Shown: positions 1-5,911 of the stretch, one piece after another
How the letters are laid out: the number at the start of each line of letters is the position of its first letter
Numbering within the stretch: the stretch's first letter is position 1
Source: an uncultured Clostridia bacterium
GTDB lineage: Bacteria; Bacillota; Clostridia; Lachnospirales; Lachnospiraceae
Length of the DNA: 7,541 nt
NCBI GenBank assembly: GCA_945622055.1
Contig: CALZBV010000121.1
Location: 1 to 7,541 of the forward strand
Reading direction: 5' to 3'
The notes under the pieces: model-generated
Told to the model about the DNA's origin: nothing
Database searches by the model: none
What the model saw: the letters and a program-made list of their open reading frames with translations, nothing else
Made by a program: the position numbers and the translations under genes

Positions 1-94
1 TGCGATTGCAAAATCTATTGTGGAGCGGCACGGCGGTACGATATCGGTAAGCAGCACTTTAGGAAAAATTACAACATTTGATGTAATATTTTAA
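1..94 (+). CDS. Sensor histidine kinase, C-terminal end (partial)
   Basis: Only the last 30 codons, in frame from base 2, and the TAA at 92-94 lie in the window. They read AIAKSIVERHGGTISVSSTL, then GKITTFDVIF. This is the end of the HATPase_c domain of two-component histidine kinases: the helix after the G2 box (usually GLGLAIAKxIVExHGG) followed by the last strand (usually GxGTTFxxxLP). By family knowledge the full protein would autophosphorylate on a histidine using ATP and pass the phosphate to a response regulator, usually encoded next to it and here presumably to the left. The usual second glycine of the G-x-G-T-F motif is isoleucine here, a mild deviation. The sensor domain and signal cannot be judged. 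The gene is probably not co-transcribed with the genes to the right, because a promoter-like -10 element lies in the gap. Confidence 0.8.
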   Translation, partial: AIAKSIVERHGGTISVSSTLGKITTFDVIF

Positions 95-102
95 TTTTTT
101 TT
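68..102 (+). terminator. Weak candidate terminator of the histidine kinase gene
   Basis: An AT-rich inverted repeat, ATTACA at 68-73 and TGTAAT at 82-87, could form a 6-bp stem with an 8-nt loop. It is followed by an AT-rich stretch and a run of eight T at 95-102. It overlaps the last codons of the histidine kinase gene. The stem contains only one G-C pair, so termination would be weak. The T-run and the promoter-like element just downstream are the main reasons to list it. Confidence 0.25.
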
Positions 103-127
103 CAAGGATATTTTAAGCTTTCGTCTG

Positions 128-133
128 TATAAT
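128..133 (+). promoter_or_regulatory. Candidate -10 element for the PE synthesis operon
   Basis: A perfect TATAAT lies at 128-133, 29 nt upstream of the ATG of the VTT gene. No good -35 is present at 16-18 bp; TTCAAG at 101-106 would need a 21-bp spacer. Transcription would start near 140, leaving a leader of about 23 nt that still contains purine-rich Shine-Dalgarno material (GGGTGAG and GGGAG between 138 and 151). The perfect -10 and its placement between two functionally unrelated genes support it; the poor -35 argues for weak or activator-dependent use. Confidence 0.4.
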
Positions 134-162
134 AAGGGGGTGAGATGGGAGAATAATGTTTT

Positions 163-720
163 ATGGTTAAAAAAATTAAAGTATTAGCGTTCATAGGTAT
201 CCTGGTTATGACCGTGATATTTGCGAAACAGGTGGTGGCGGCCAACGTTTCCTCGGTAGAGGATTTCCAGAAGCTTATGAGGAGCTACGGAATATTCGGA
301 CCGCTGGTTTTGATTGTGGTTCAGGCACTGCAGGTGGTTATTCCGATTTTACCCGGATATCTGGGGTGTATCGTCGGGGCAGTCAGCTACGGAACGATAC
401 CGGGATTTATCTGCAATTACATAGGGATTTGTATCGGTTCGATTGCGGCCTTTTTTTTGGCTCATCATTACGGAAGACATCTGGTGACGGATATGTTTTC
501 CGAAAAGTTTTACGAAAAATGGAAGAAGAAGCTGGACGGGAAGAAGTCGTATGATGCGTTTTTGTTTATTGCCACGTTGCTTCCGTTGTTTCCGGATGAT
601 TTTCTCTGTTATTTTTCGGGCCTGATTGAAATGAACAAAAAAAGGTTTGTCTGGATTATTCTGTTAGGGAAGCCATGGTGCATCCTGGTGTATAGTATTA
701 TTTTTGGATTAGTAAAATAA
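163..720 (+). CDS. VTT/DedA-type membrane protein, candidate phospholipid translocase
   Basis: This 185-residue polytopic membrane protein has an N-terminal hydrophobic segment (about residues 6-26), a long hydrophobic region (44-75) with PILPGYLG at 61-68, a glycine-rich segment ending in HHYGR (about 80-105), a charged loop (110-130), and two further segments (131-152 and 162-184). The PxxPG turn, the later G-rich helix ending in YGR, and LLPLFPDDFLCYFSG at 139-153 match the layout of the VTT domain (TVP38/TMEM64/DedA superfamily). Members of this superfamily are lipid scramblases or flippases. Bacillus subtilis YbfM (PetA) is encoded with pssA and psd and affects the distribution of PE across the membrane. 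Here pssA begins 15 nt after this stop codon, so the same role is a reasonable inference. The ATG at 163 is chosen because a GGGAG lies 11 nt upstream and the membrane segment starts right after it. Transport of another lipid, such as undecaprenyl phosphate, cannot be excluded. Confidence 0.8.
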   Translation: MVKKIKVLAFIGILVMTVIFAKQVVAANVSSVEDFQKLMRSYGIFGPLVLIVVQALQVVIPILPGYLGCIVGAVSYGTIPGFICNYIGICIGSIAAFFLAHHYGRHLVTDMFSEKFYEKWKKKLDGKKSYDAFLFIATLLPLFPDDFLCYFSGLIEMNKKRFVWIILLGKPWCILVYSIIFGLVK

Positions 721-735
721 TGGGAGTGTTTTGTG

Positions 736-1380
736 ATGGAAAGACGAAAGATAATTGGATTTTATGATTATACCGTGGTTCTGACCTATCTTGGGTTGGC
801 TTTGGCGTTCTTTGGTATTATTCATGTACTGAAGGGAAACTATCTGCCGAGCATTATGTGCCTGATGGGGGCAGGTATCTGCGATATGTTTGATGGTGCC
901 GTGGCAGCTACGAAGGAGCGTAACTGCTATGAGAAGCATTTTGGAATACAGATTGATTCCCTCTGTGATTTAATCAGCTTTGGTCTTTTGCCGGCGATTT
1001 TTGTTTACAGGATTTCGGGAGAATCCTGGTACATAGCTGCACTCGCCTGTGTCTTTACGTTATGCGGGCTGATTCGTCTTGCATATTATAATGTTCAGGA
1101 GTATGAGCGTCAGCAGACAACTGCGGAAAAAAGAGAGACGTATCTTGGTGTTCCGATTACGACTTCTGCCATTGTTCTTCCGCTTACCTACCTTTTGTAT
1201 GTAAAGGTGAGCTTTATCGGGGTCTATATTTTCCCGATTATGACAGCACTTCTTGGAATCGGTTATGTTGCCGGTGTGGAGATTAAGAAACCAAAGGCAA
1301 TCGGAAAGCTTGTGCTTATCGTGATTGGTTTGGTGGAGATGCTGTGGGTATTTTTACTGAGTGGAGCAGATTTGTTATGA
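736..1380 (+). CDS. pssA: CDP-diacylglycerol-serine O-phosphatidyltransferase
   Basis: PssA condenses CDP-diacylglycerol with L-serine to give phosphatidylserine and CMP, the first committed step to PE, at the cytoplasmic membrane. The 214-residue protein carries the CDP-alcohol phosphatidyltransferase motif with all four acidic ligands: D50 and D53-G54 in CDMFDG, then G70, D74 and D78 in FGIQIDSLCD. The string GIQIDSLCDLISFGLLPA is typical of PssA rather than PgsA or cardiolipin synthase. The arginine that normally follows the conserved Ala of the motif (DGxxAR) is alanine here (A57-A58). Further membrane helices follow at about 93-115, 135-150, 153-172 and 186-210. The ATG at 736 is preferred over GTG at 733 because GGGAG at 722-726 is then 9 nt away. 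The gene sits between the VTT gene and psd, whose start overlaps its stop. Function is secure from the motif and the neighbour psd. Confidence 0.93.
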   Translation: MERRKIIGFYDYTVVLTYLGLALAFFGIIHVLKGNYLPSIMCLMGAGICDMFDGAVAATKERNCYEKHFGIQIDSLCDLISFGLLPAIFVYRISGESWYIAALACVFTLCGLIRLAYYNVQEYERQQTTAEKRETYLGVPITTSAIVLPLTYLLYVKVSFIGVYIFPIMTALLGIGYVAGVEIKKPKAIGKLVLIVIGLVEMLWVFLLSGADLL

Positions 1381-2195
1381 AAGATAGTAAAATAATAAAG
1401 CTTTTATATGAGACGGCGGTTGGGAGAGTGCTTCTGAAAGGACTGGTGCATCCAAAGCTGTCCCGGGCGGCAGCGGTTTTTCTTTCTTCCAAAGCATCTT
1501 CCCGGCTGGTGCCGGCTTTTGTAAAAAAGAATCATATTGATTTATCCTATTATGAAATCCCCCAGGGCGGATATGCCTCCTTTAACGATTTTTTTACCAG
1601 AAAAATGAAGGAGGAGTATCTCATTCGCAATGGGGGCGAATTTGTTTGTCCAAGTGATGGTCTGCTTACGGTGCAGCCGATTGATGAGAATCTGATTTTT
1701 AACATAAAGCATACAAAGTACAGCGTGAAGGAGCTACTACGGGACGAAGTGCTTGCGCAGGAGTTTCTTGGTGGTACGGCACTGGTGTTTCGTCTTACCC
1801 CGGCGCATTACCATCGTTATGTGTTCTGTGCGTCGGGGCGTGTGGCAATTTGCCGCCGAATCCGCGGTGTGCTTCATTCCGTTCAGCCGGTCTGCCATGA
1901 GCATACGAAGGTATTTGTGCAGAATTCGCGGGAGTACACCGTAATCGAAAATGACCGGCTGGGGAAAGTGGCACAGATGGAGGTTGGTGCCATGCTGGTC
2001 GGTAAAATTTCAAACTACAGGCTGAAGCGAAACCAGAGCGTAACCCGGGGTCAGGAGAAGGGGTTCTTTGAATATGGCGGCTCCTCTATCGTTGTTCTGA
2101 CAAAGAAGGCGGTTGAGCTTTCTGGGGATATTGCCGGACGGGCGAAGGCCGGAGACGAGATACCGGTACGGATGGGAGAGAGACTGGAGGAGTAA
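1377..2195 (+). CDS. psd: Phosphatidylserine decarboxylase proenzyme
   Basis: Psd converts phosphatidylserine to PE using a pyruvoyl group made by self-cleavage. The 272-residue proenzyme carries the cleavage motif as G234-G235-S236-S237 in FFEYGGSS. Cleavage between G235 and S236 would give a large beta chain and a short alpha chain of about 37 residues that starts with the pyruvoyl group. Other family signatures are SFNDFFTRK near residues 68-76, CPSDG with D94 as the candidate catalytic Asp, and AHYHRY with H146. The ATG at 1377 overlaps the pssA stop as ATGA and has a GGAG 10 nt upstream inside pssA. An in-frame ATG at 1344 would extend the protein 11 residues into pssA but has no matching Shine-Dalgarno. 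The overlap implies translational coupling with pssA. The GGSS motif is a known variant of the usual LGST/GGST, so activity is expected. Confidence 0.93.
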   Translation: MKDSKIIKLLYETAVGRVLLKGLVHPKLSRAAAVFLSSKASSRLVPAFVKKNHIDLSYYEIPQGGYASFNDFFTRKMKEEYLIRNGGEFVCPSDGLLTVQPIDENLIFNIKHTKYSVKELLRDEVLAQEFLGGTALVFRLTPAHYHRYVFCASGRVAICRRIRGVLHSVQPVCHEHTKVFVQNSREYTVIENDRLGKVAQMEVGAMLVGKISNYRLKRNQSVTRGQEKGFFEYGGSSIVVLTKKAVELSGDIAGRAKAGDEIPVRMGERLEE

Positions 2196-2296
2196 GAATA
2201 TTACTGTTATACCGGAATTCCGTTTTTGTGAATATACAGGTGAAAGATGAGAATAATAAGTTCGTTGGAGTATGTGGGAGTTAAGGGAGCGAAATC

Positions 2297-3376
2297 ATGA
2301 ATCAGCATACAAGATTTAATCTTCCACTCTGCCTTAAGGTAGAAGAGGATGCATTTTCACATGCAGAGGAGATTGTTACGGAATATCTTCCCGGAATTAA
2401 GGGGCAGAAAAGCCTTGTTATTTCAGAACAGTTTCTGATTGATTTGTATTCGGAGAAAATCAGGGATATTCAGAGGGACTTTTATGATGCGGAGCTTTAC
2501 ACAATGGGAAATGCGGAGTATGATGAGGCAGTTGTGATTGCCAAGAGAATCTGCATGGAAGACATCAAAATAGTGATTGGTATCGGCGGTGGAAGAGTAC
2601 TGGATACTGCAAAATATGCGGCTTTTATCAGTAAGGCCGTGTTCATCTGTCTGCCGACGACCTTAAGCAATGATTCCCTTGCATCTCCATTTGCGGTGCT
2701 TGGAACGGTGAACCAGAATCGAAAAACACTGCCGTGCAAGATTCCGACAGCGATTATCGTGGACACCGATTTGATATTAAATGCTCCGATTGCACAGACA
2801 TTGTCCGGAATCGGAGACACACTGGCAAAGTATACCGCGCTTTATGACTGGAGGCTTTCGGCTGCTGCGGCAGGAACTCCGATTGATGATTTTGCGGATG
2901 GAATTGCCAGTCTTTCCTTTGACTCGGTCTTTCATTGTGATGAAAAGAACCTTAAGAGCAAGTCGTTTATCCGGATTCTTTCCAGAGCACTCGTTATGGG
3001 TGGACTTGCCATGGAAATCGCGGATTCCACGAGACCGTGCAGTGGAAGTGAGCACCTGTTCTGTCATGCAATCGAGGAGTATTACCCGCAGCTAAAGATT
3101 TCTCATGGGGTAGGCGTTGCGTTGGGAAGCATTGGGGCCTGTGTGTTCCAGGGAAGAGATGAGAGCCGGCTGATGGAGGTAATGCTGGAATATGGGATTG
3201 ATATGAATCCGATGAGCTACGGAATCACGAAGGATATTTTCTTTGATTTATGGAGGAAGGCTCCGGAAACGAGACCGAACCGTGTGACCATTTTAAACAG
3301 CACAAAGCCGGATCGTGCATGGCTGGATGAGATATACGACAGGATGTGTGAAACGGCGCATGAAAAAAGTCAGTAA
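2297..3376 (+). CDS. sn-Glycerol-1-phosphate dehydrogenase-like (EgsA/AraM family) dehydrogenase
   Basis: This 359-residue cytoplasmic protein belongs to the iron-containing alcohol dehydrogenase/dehydroquinate synthase superfamily, on the glycerol-1-phosphate dehydrogenase branch. Visible marks are the dinucleotide loop GIGGGRVLDTAKY (95-107), LPTTLSNDSLASPFAVLG (119-136), GIGDTLAKYTALYDW (171-185) with candidate metal ligand D174, RPCSGSEHLFCH (246-257) with H253, and ISHGVGVALG (268-277) with H270. The D174-H253 spacing of 79 closely fits archaeal enzymes. Family members reduce dihydroxyacetone phosphate to sn-glycerol 1-phosphate with NAD(P)H. The strict GxxASPFA segment is altered (NDSLASPFA) and the loop has Arg where Thr or Lys is usual, so the substrate may differ. 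GGGAG at 2285-2289 lies 7 nt before the ATG. It follows psd by 101 nt with no convincing terminator and precedes a GH43 gene. The family call is firm; the substrate is open. Confidence 0.8.
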   Translation: MNQHTRFNLPLCLKVEEDAFSHAEEIVTEYLPGIKGQKSLVISEQFLIDLYSEKIRDIQRDFYDAELYTMGNAEYDEAVVIAKRICMEDIKIVIGIGGGRVLDTAKYAAFISKAVFICLPTTLSNDSLASPFAVLGTVNQNRKTLPCKIPTAIIVDTDLILNAPIAQTLSGIGDTLAKYTALYDWRLSAAAAGTPIDDFADGIASLSFDSVFHCDEKNLKSKSFIRILSRALVMGGLAMEIADSTRPCSGSEHLFCHAIEEYYPQLKISHGVGVALGSIGACVFQGRDESRLMEVMLEYGIDMNPMSYGITKDIFFDLWRKAPETRPNRVTILNSTKPDRAWLDEIYDRMCETAHEKSQ

Positions 3377-3428
3377 ACGCTGATTGCTCAAAAGAGCATA
3401 ATACAGAATAAAAGGAGGATTTTGCAAC

Positions 3429-4361
3429 ATGGAAGGAAAGAAGAAGTTTTGTAAGAACCCGATTATTACGTCGATTTATACGGCGGACCCGGCACCGATG
3501 GTATACGGAGATACGCTGTACCTGTATACGACGCATGACGAGGACGAATTGATTAACAATTTTTATACAATGTTTGATTGGCATTGCTATTCCACGAAGG
3601 ATATGGTGAACTGGACGGATCACGGTCAGATTTTCTCTCTGGAGGATATCAGCTGGGCCGATGACCGCGCATGGGCACCGCAGGCAGTTGAGCGAAACGG
3701 TAAGTTTTACCTGTATTGCCCGGTACATAAAAAGGATGGCGGTATGGCAATTGCAGTCGGTGTTTCGGACAGTCCGACCGGACCGTTTACGGATTTAGGC
3801 TATCCGCTTGTGGATGAGGGTGACTGGAACGACATTGATCCTACAGTATTTATTGATGATGACGGACAGGCTTATCTGTACTTTGGTAATCCGGAGCTGC
3901 GTTACGTTCTTTTGAACGAGGACATGATTTCTTATGATGAGAAGGTTGGCGTAGTTAAGATTCCGATGACCGAGGAGTCCTTTGCAAAGGGAAGCCACAT
4001 GACAGGAACGACTTATGCCGAGGGACCGTGGTTTTATAAGAGAAACAATCTGTACTACATGGTTTATGCGGCATTTGGAGAAGGGAAAAAGGATGAGCAT
4101 CTTGCCTATTCCACTTCCGTATCTCCGACCGGACCGTGGGTATACGGTGGCGTGCTGATGACAGAGGAGGGCGGTACTTTTACGAATCACCCTGGAATTG
4201 CCGAGTTTAAGGGACATTCTTATCTGTTCTATCATACCGGAGAGCTTCCGGGAGGCAGCCTGTTCCACCGTTCTGTGTGTGTGGCGGAGTTTCAGTACAA
4301 TGAGGATGGTTCGATTGATACCATTGCAAAGTGCGACGGTGTAGCCGCAGTAGAAGAATAG
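3429..4361 (+). CDS. Glycoside hydrolase family 43, cytoplasmic arabinofuranosidase/beta-xylosidase type
   Basis: This 310-residue protein is a single five-bladed beta-propeller GH43 domain without accessory modules. The three acidic residues of the family are visible: D20 in YTADPAP (general base), D137 in NDIDPTVF (pKa modulator and orientation), and E198 in TYAEGPW (general acid). Other marks are NWTDHG (61-66), SDSPTGPF (113-120), DDDGQAYLYFGNPELR (143-158) and NHPG near 253-256. The opening NPIITSIYTADPAPMVYGD is typical of GH43 enzymes annotated as alpha-L-arabinofuranosidase or beta-xylosidase. There is no signal peptide, so it would act in the cytoplasm on imported short arabino- or xylo-oligosaccharides. 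Exact specificity cannot be read from the sequence. AGGAGG at 3413-3418 gives a strong start 10 nt downstream. It lies 52 nt after the dehydrogenase gene and 61 nt before a GNAT gene, so co-transcription is likely. No sugar transporter is present in the window. Confidence 0.88.
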   Translation: MEGKKKFCKNPIITSIYTADPAPMVYGDTLYLYTTHDEDELINNFYTMFDWHCYSTKDMVNWTDHGQIFSLEDISWADDRAWAPQAVERNGKFYLYCPVHKKDGGMAIAVGVSDSPTGPFTDLGYPLVDEGDWNDIDPTVFIDDDGQAYLYFGNPELRYVLLNEDMISYDEKVGVVKIPMTEESFAKGSHMTGTTYAEGPWFYKRNNLYYMVYAAFGEGKKDEHLAYSTSVSPTGPWVYGGVLMTEEGGTFTNHPGIAEFKGHSYLFYHTGELPGGSLFHRSVCVAEFQYNEDGSIDTIAKCDGVAAVEE

Positions 4362-4422
4362 TCTGCCGTAAAAGTGGAGTATGGGTGGAAACGAAAGCTT
4401 CAGAGAAAAGGGTGCAGGTCAG

Positions 4423-5163
4423 ATGAAGATTAGAATTGAACTGGTGGATTCCTACCGAAATCTCCCGGAGGATTACTGGCAAAGACTTGGCGCGTTCTAT
4501 GCGGAAAATGTCTGGAATATGACGACAGAGGAGGCAACCGGGAAAATTCGGGATTTGTTCGCTGATTACGAAGCGGAATATGCGGTTAAGTGGTATGAGG
4601 TGTTTGCGTATTCCAAAGATAAGCTCGTTGGCTGTATGAGAATATTGAGAAATCCGGACAACCGGACGCGGTGGTATTTTTGCGATGTACATACGGGGAA
4701 AAAGTACCGGAAAAAAGGTGTTGCTACGGCTATGTATGAGAAGGCAATTCAGACGGTGGAGACCTTTTATGCCGCAGAATATATTGATGCCTCCATCAGT
4801 GCCGAAAATGCCGGTTCGATTGCGCTCCATAAAAAGATGGGCTTTTATGATACCGGAAAGTCTCCGAAATTTGCGCATTTCTGGTTTGAACCGGATGAGA
4901 CAAGGTACGAACGCAGACTGCTTTTGGAGTATCCGGCAAGCGACAGCGAGATTCACCGAAGGATTTTATATAAGCTGTATCGGAGCTACCAAAAATCCTT
5001 AGGTGCAGAAAAACCACAAAATGTGGCGAAGGAAGTAAAGGCAATGCTTTCAGAGTATGATGATTTCCGGCTTGTATTCTGCGGAAATCGCGCGGTTGGC
5101 TTTCGGTATTGCAAACAGGATACTCAGATTTTATTTGTAGAAGAGGACAGCAGCTTGAAATAG
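4423..5163 (+). CDS. GNAT-family N-acetyltransferase with C-terminal extension
   Basis: The protein has 246 residues. A GNAT fold covers about residues 20-150: motif A is KKYRKKGVATAMYEKA (93-108), where R96-K-K-G-V-A is the acetyl-CoA pyrophosphate-binding loop, and motif B is ISAENAGSIALHKKMGFYDTG (125-145). The family moves an acetyl group from acetyl-CoA to an amine; the acceptor is unknown here. The last 90 residues or so are rich in charged and aromatic residues and match no domain I recognise. The start is chosen at 4423 because an in-frame ATG at 4381 has its GGAG only 1 nt upstream, too close to work. Even at 4423 the Shine-Dalgarno is weak (AAGGGTG at 4408-4414), so expression may be low. 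The last 40 nt overlap the 3' end of the convergent Crp/Fnr gene. Confidence 0.8.
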   Translation: MKIRIELVDSYRNLPEDYWQRLGAFYAENVWNMTTEEATGKIRDLFADYEAEYAVKWYEVFAYSKDKLVGCMRILRNPDNRTRWYFCDVHTGKKYRKKGVATAMYEKAIQTVETFYAAEYIDASISAENAGSIALHKKMGFYDTGKSPKFAHFWFEPDETRYERRLLLEYPASDSEIHRRILYKLYRSYQKSLGAEKPQNVAKEVKAMLSEYDDFRLVFCGNRAVGFRYCKQDTQILFVEEDSSLK

Positions 5164-5804
5164 TTACGTCTGGTTTTCAAAATGCCCTGTCGCTGCAGCT
5201 TGTTCAGCTCGGTAGACAGGGCACTTCTTTCAACACCCAGATAATCGGCCAGGGCCTGACGGTCATACGGAATCGTAAATTCCATGCTATGCTGCTGTTT
5301 TGCCTGATCACTCAGAAATGCCATGAGCTTTTCGCTTGTGGTTTTATGGGAAATATAGCTTAATTTTCGACTTAGCAGCAGGTTTTTGGCTGCAACGATT
5401 CTAAGAAGATTGTGAATGAGCAGGTTGTGAAAGCGGCAGGCACTTTCACAGGGGGGAAGTACCCGTTCTTTTTTTAAAAACATAATGCTGCAAGGAGTGG
5501 CAGCGAGAATGCTGATTGGAAGCGCTGCGACATCTGCACAGGCAAAGGCCTCCGCAAATACCTGTCCGCAGGAGAGAGCGGCGGTAATGCTTCTTTTTCC
5601 GTTGTAGTCATCGGAAAGAATCTGAATGGTACCCTCCAGTACGATACCGATGAAATCGACAGGGTCACCTTCGATGCGGATAAAGCTGTCCTTTGGGTAC
5701 TCCTTTACGGAGGCACCGAGACAGTGAAACAGCTCCGGCAAATCAGATTCCGGTATAGCTTCAAATAATGGAAGCTTCTTTATGAATTCAAAATTAAGTT
5801 TCAT
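5124..5804 (-). CDS. Crp/Fnr-family transcriptional regulator
   Basis: The 226-residue protein has an N-terminal cyclic-nucleotide-binding-like beta barrel (about 10-115, with LPLFEAIPESDL, GIVLEGTIQI and GQVFAEAFACADVAALP), a long dimerisation helix (about 125-150), and a C-terminal winged HTH (about 155-220). The recognition region is IPYDRQALADYLGVERSALSTEL. The Arg-Ser pair that binds the cAMP phosphate in Crp is absent, so cAMP is an unlikely ligand. Cysteines are C28, C80, C89, C105, C119 and C123, without the N-terminal Cys cluster of Fnr; C119-x3-C123 sits at the start of the dimer helix. A perfect AAGGAG lies upstream of the ATG at 5804, so a longer N-terminus starting at 5885 is rejected. 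It is divergent from a ferredoxin-like gene followed by a nitroreductase, which suggests control of a redox or nitrosative-stress response. Its own promoter is at 5847-5875. Confidence 0.9.
   Translation of the reverse strand: MKLNFEFIKKLPLFEAIPESDLPELFHCLGASVKEYPKDSFIRIEGDPVDFIGIVLEGTIQILSDDYNGKRSITAALSCGQVFAEAFACADVAALPISILAATPCSIMFLKKERVLPPCESACRFHNLLIHNLLRIVAAKNLLLSRKLSYISHKTTSEKLMAFLSDQAKQQHSMEFTIPYDRQALADYLGVERSALSTELNKLQRQGILKTRRNYFKLLSSSTNKI
5183..5223. repeat. Perfect 9-bp inverted repeat inside the Crp/Fnr HTH-coding region
   Basis: TGCCCTGTC at 5183-5191 and its exact complement GACAGGGCA at 5215-5223 flank a 23-nt loop. The repeat lies 20 nt after the GNAT stop codon but inside the region encoding the regulator's recognition helix. 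On the + strand the stem is followed by CTTCTTTC and on the - strand by TTTTG, so it could act as an imperfect terminator for GNAT read-through. The long loop and lack of a clean T-run make this uncertain. Confidence 0.4.
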
Positions 5805-5846
5805 AACGTCTCCTTTTGATGGGATTCCAACATAAATCACGGTTTG

Positions 5847-5875
5847 TTTATAGTATGATACGTCTGTAATGTAAA
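5847..5875 (-). promoter_or_regulatory. SigA-type promoter of the Crp/Fnr gene, with palindrome in the spacer
   Basis: Read on the - strand, a -35 TTTACA (5875-5870) and a -10 TATAAA (5852-5847) are separated by exactly 17 bp. The predicted start is near 5840, giving a leader of about 36 nt before the ATG at 5804. The palindrome GTATGATAC (5853-5861) touches the -10, where a bound regulator would block RNA polymerase, so autorepression is possible. The + strand promoter for the ferredoxin gene should overlap this region; the best candidate is TTGTTT at 5844-5849 with TAATGT at 5867-5872 (17-bp spacer), which is a poor -10. Confidence 0.6.
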
Positions 5876-5911
5876 TAGTCAGCAAAATTAGTCTTGTAAG
5901 GAGAGTTGAAA

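Noticed and set aside
145..172. Two tiny start-stop frames before the VTT gene (ATG at 145 and 156).
   Set aside because: They encode only three and four codons and probably reflect chance; no leader-peptide features are visible.
1344..1376. Upstream ATG extending psd by 11 residues into pssA.
   Set aside because: It lacks a matching Shine-Dalgarno, while the ATGA overlap at 1377 has a GGAG at a normal distance.
2076..2087. Psd cleavage motif GGSS instead of LGST/GGST as an unusual active site.
   Set aside because: Ser in the last position is a known variant (GGSS and VGSS in other Psd enzymes); the pyruvoyl-forming Ser is intact.
2213..2227. Palindrome CGGAATTCCG followed by five T after psd, as a terminator.
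   Set aside because: With a minimal 4-nt loop the stem is only three base pairs and the flanks do not pair, so it should not terminate effectively.
3385..3398. Small hairpin TGCTC-AAAA-GAGCA between the dehydrogenase and GH43 genes.
   Set aside because: The stem is five pairs and no T-run follows on either strand. CATAAT at 3397-3402 has no usable -35, so it is not a convincing promoter either.
5109..5363. Open frame of 84 codons on the + strand after the GNAT gene.
   Set aside because: It lies antisense to the well-supported Crp/Fnr gene, has no ribosome binding site and encodes nothing recognisable.
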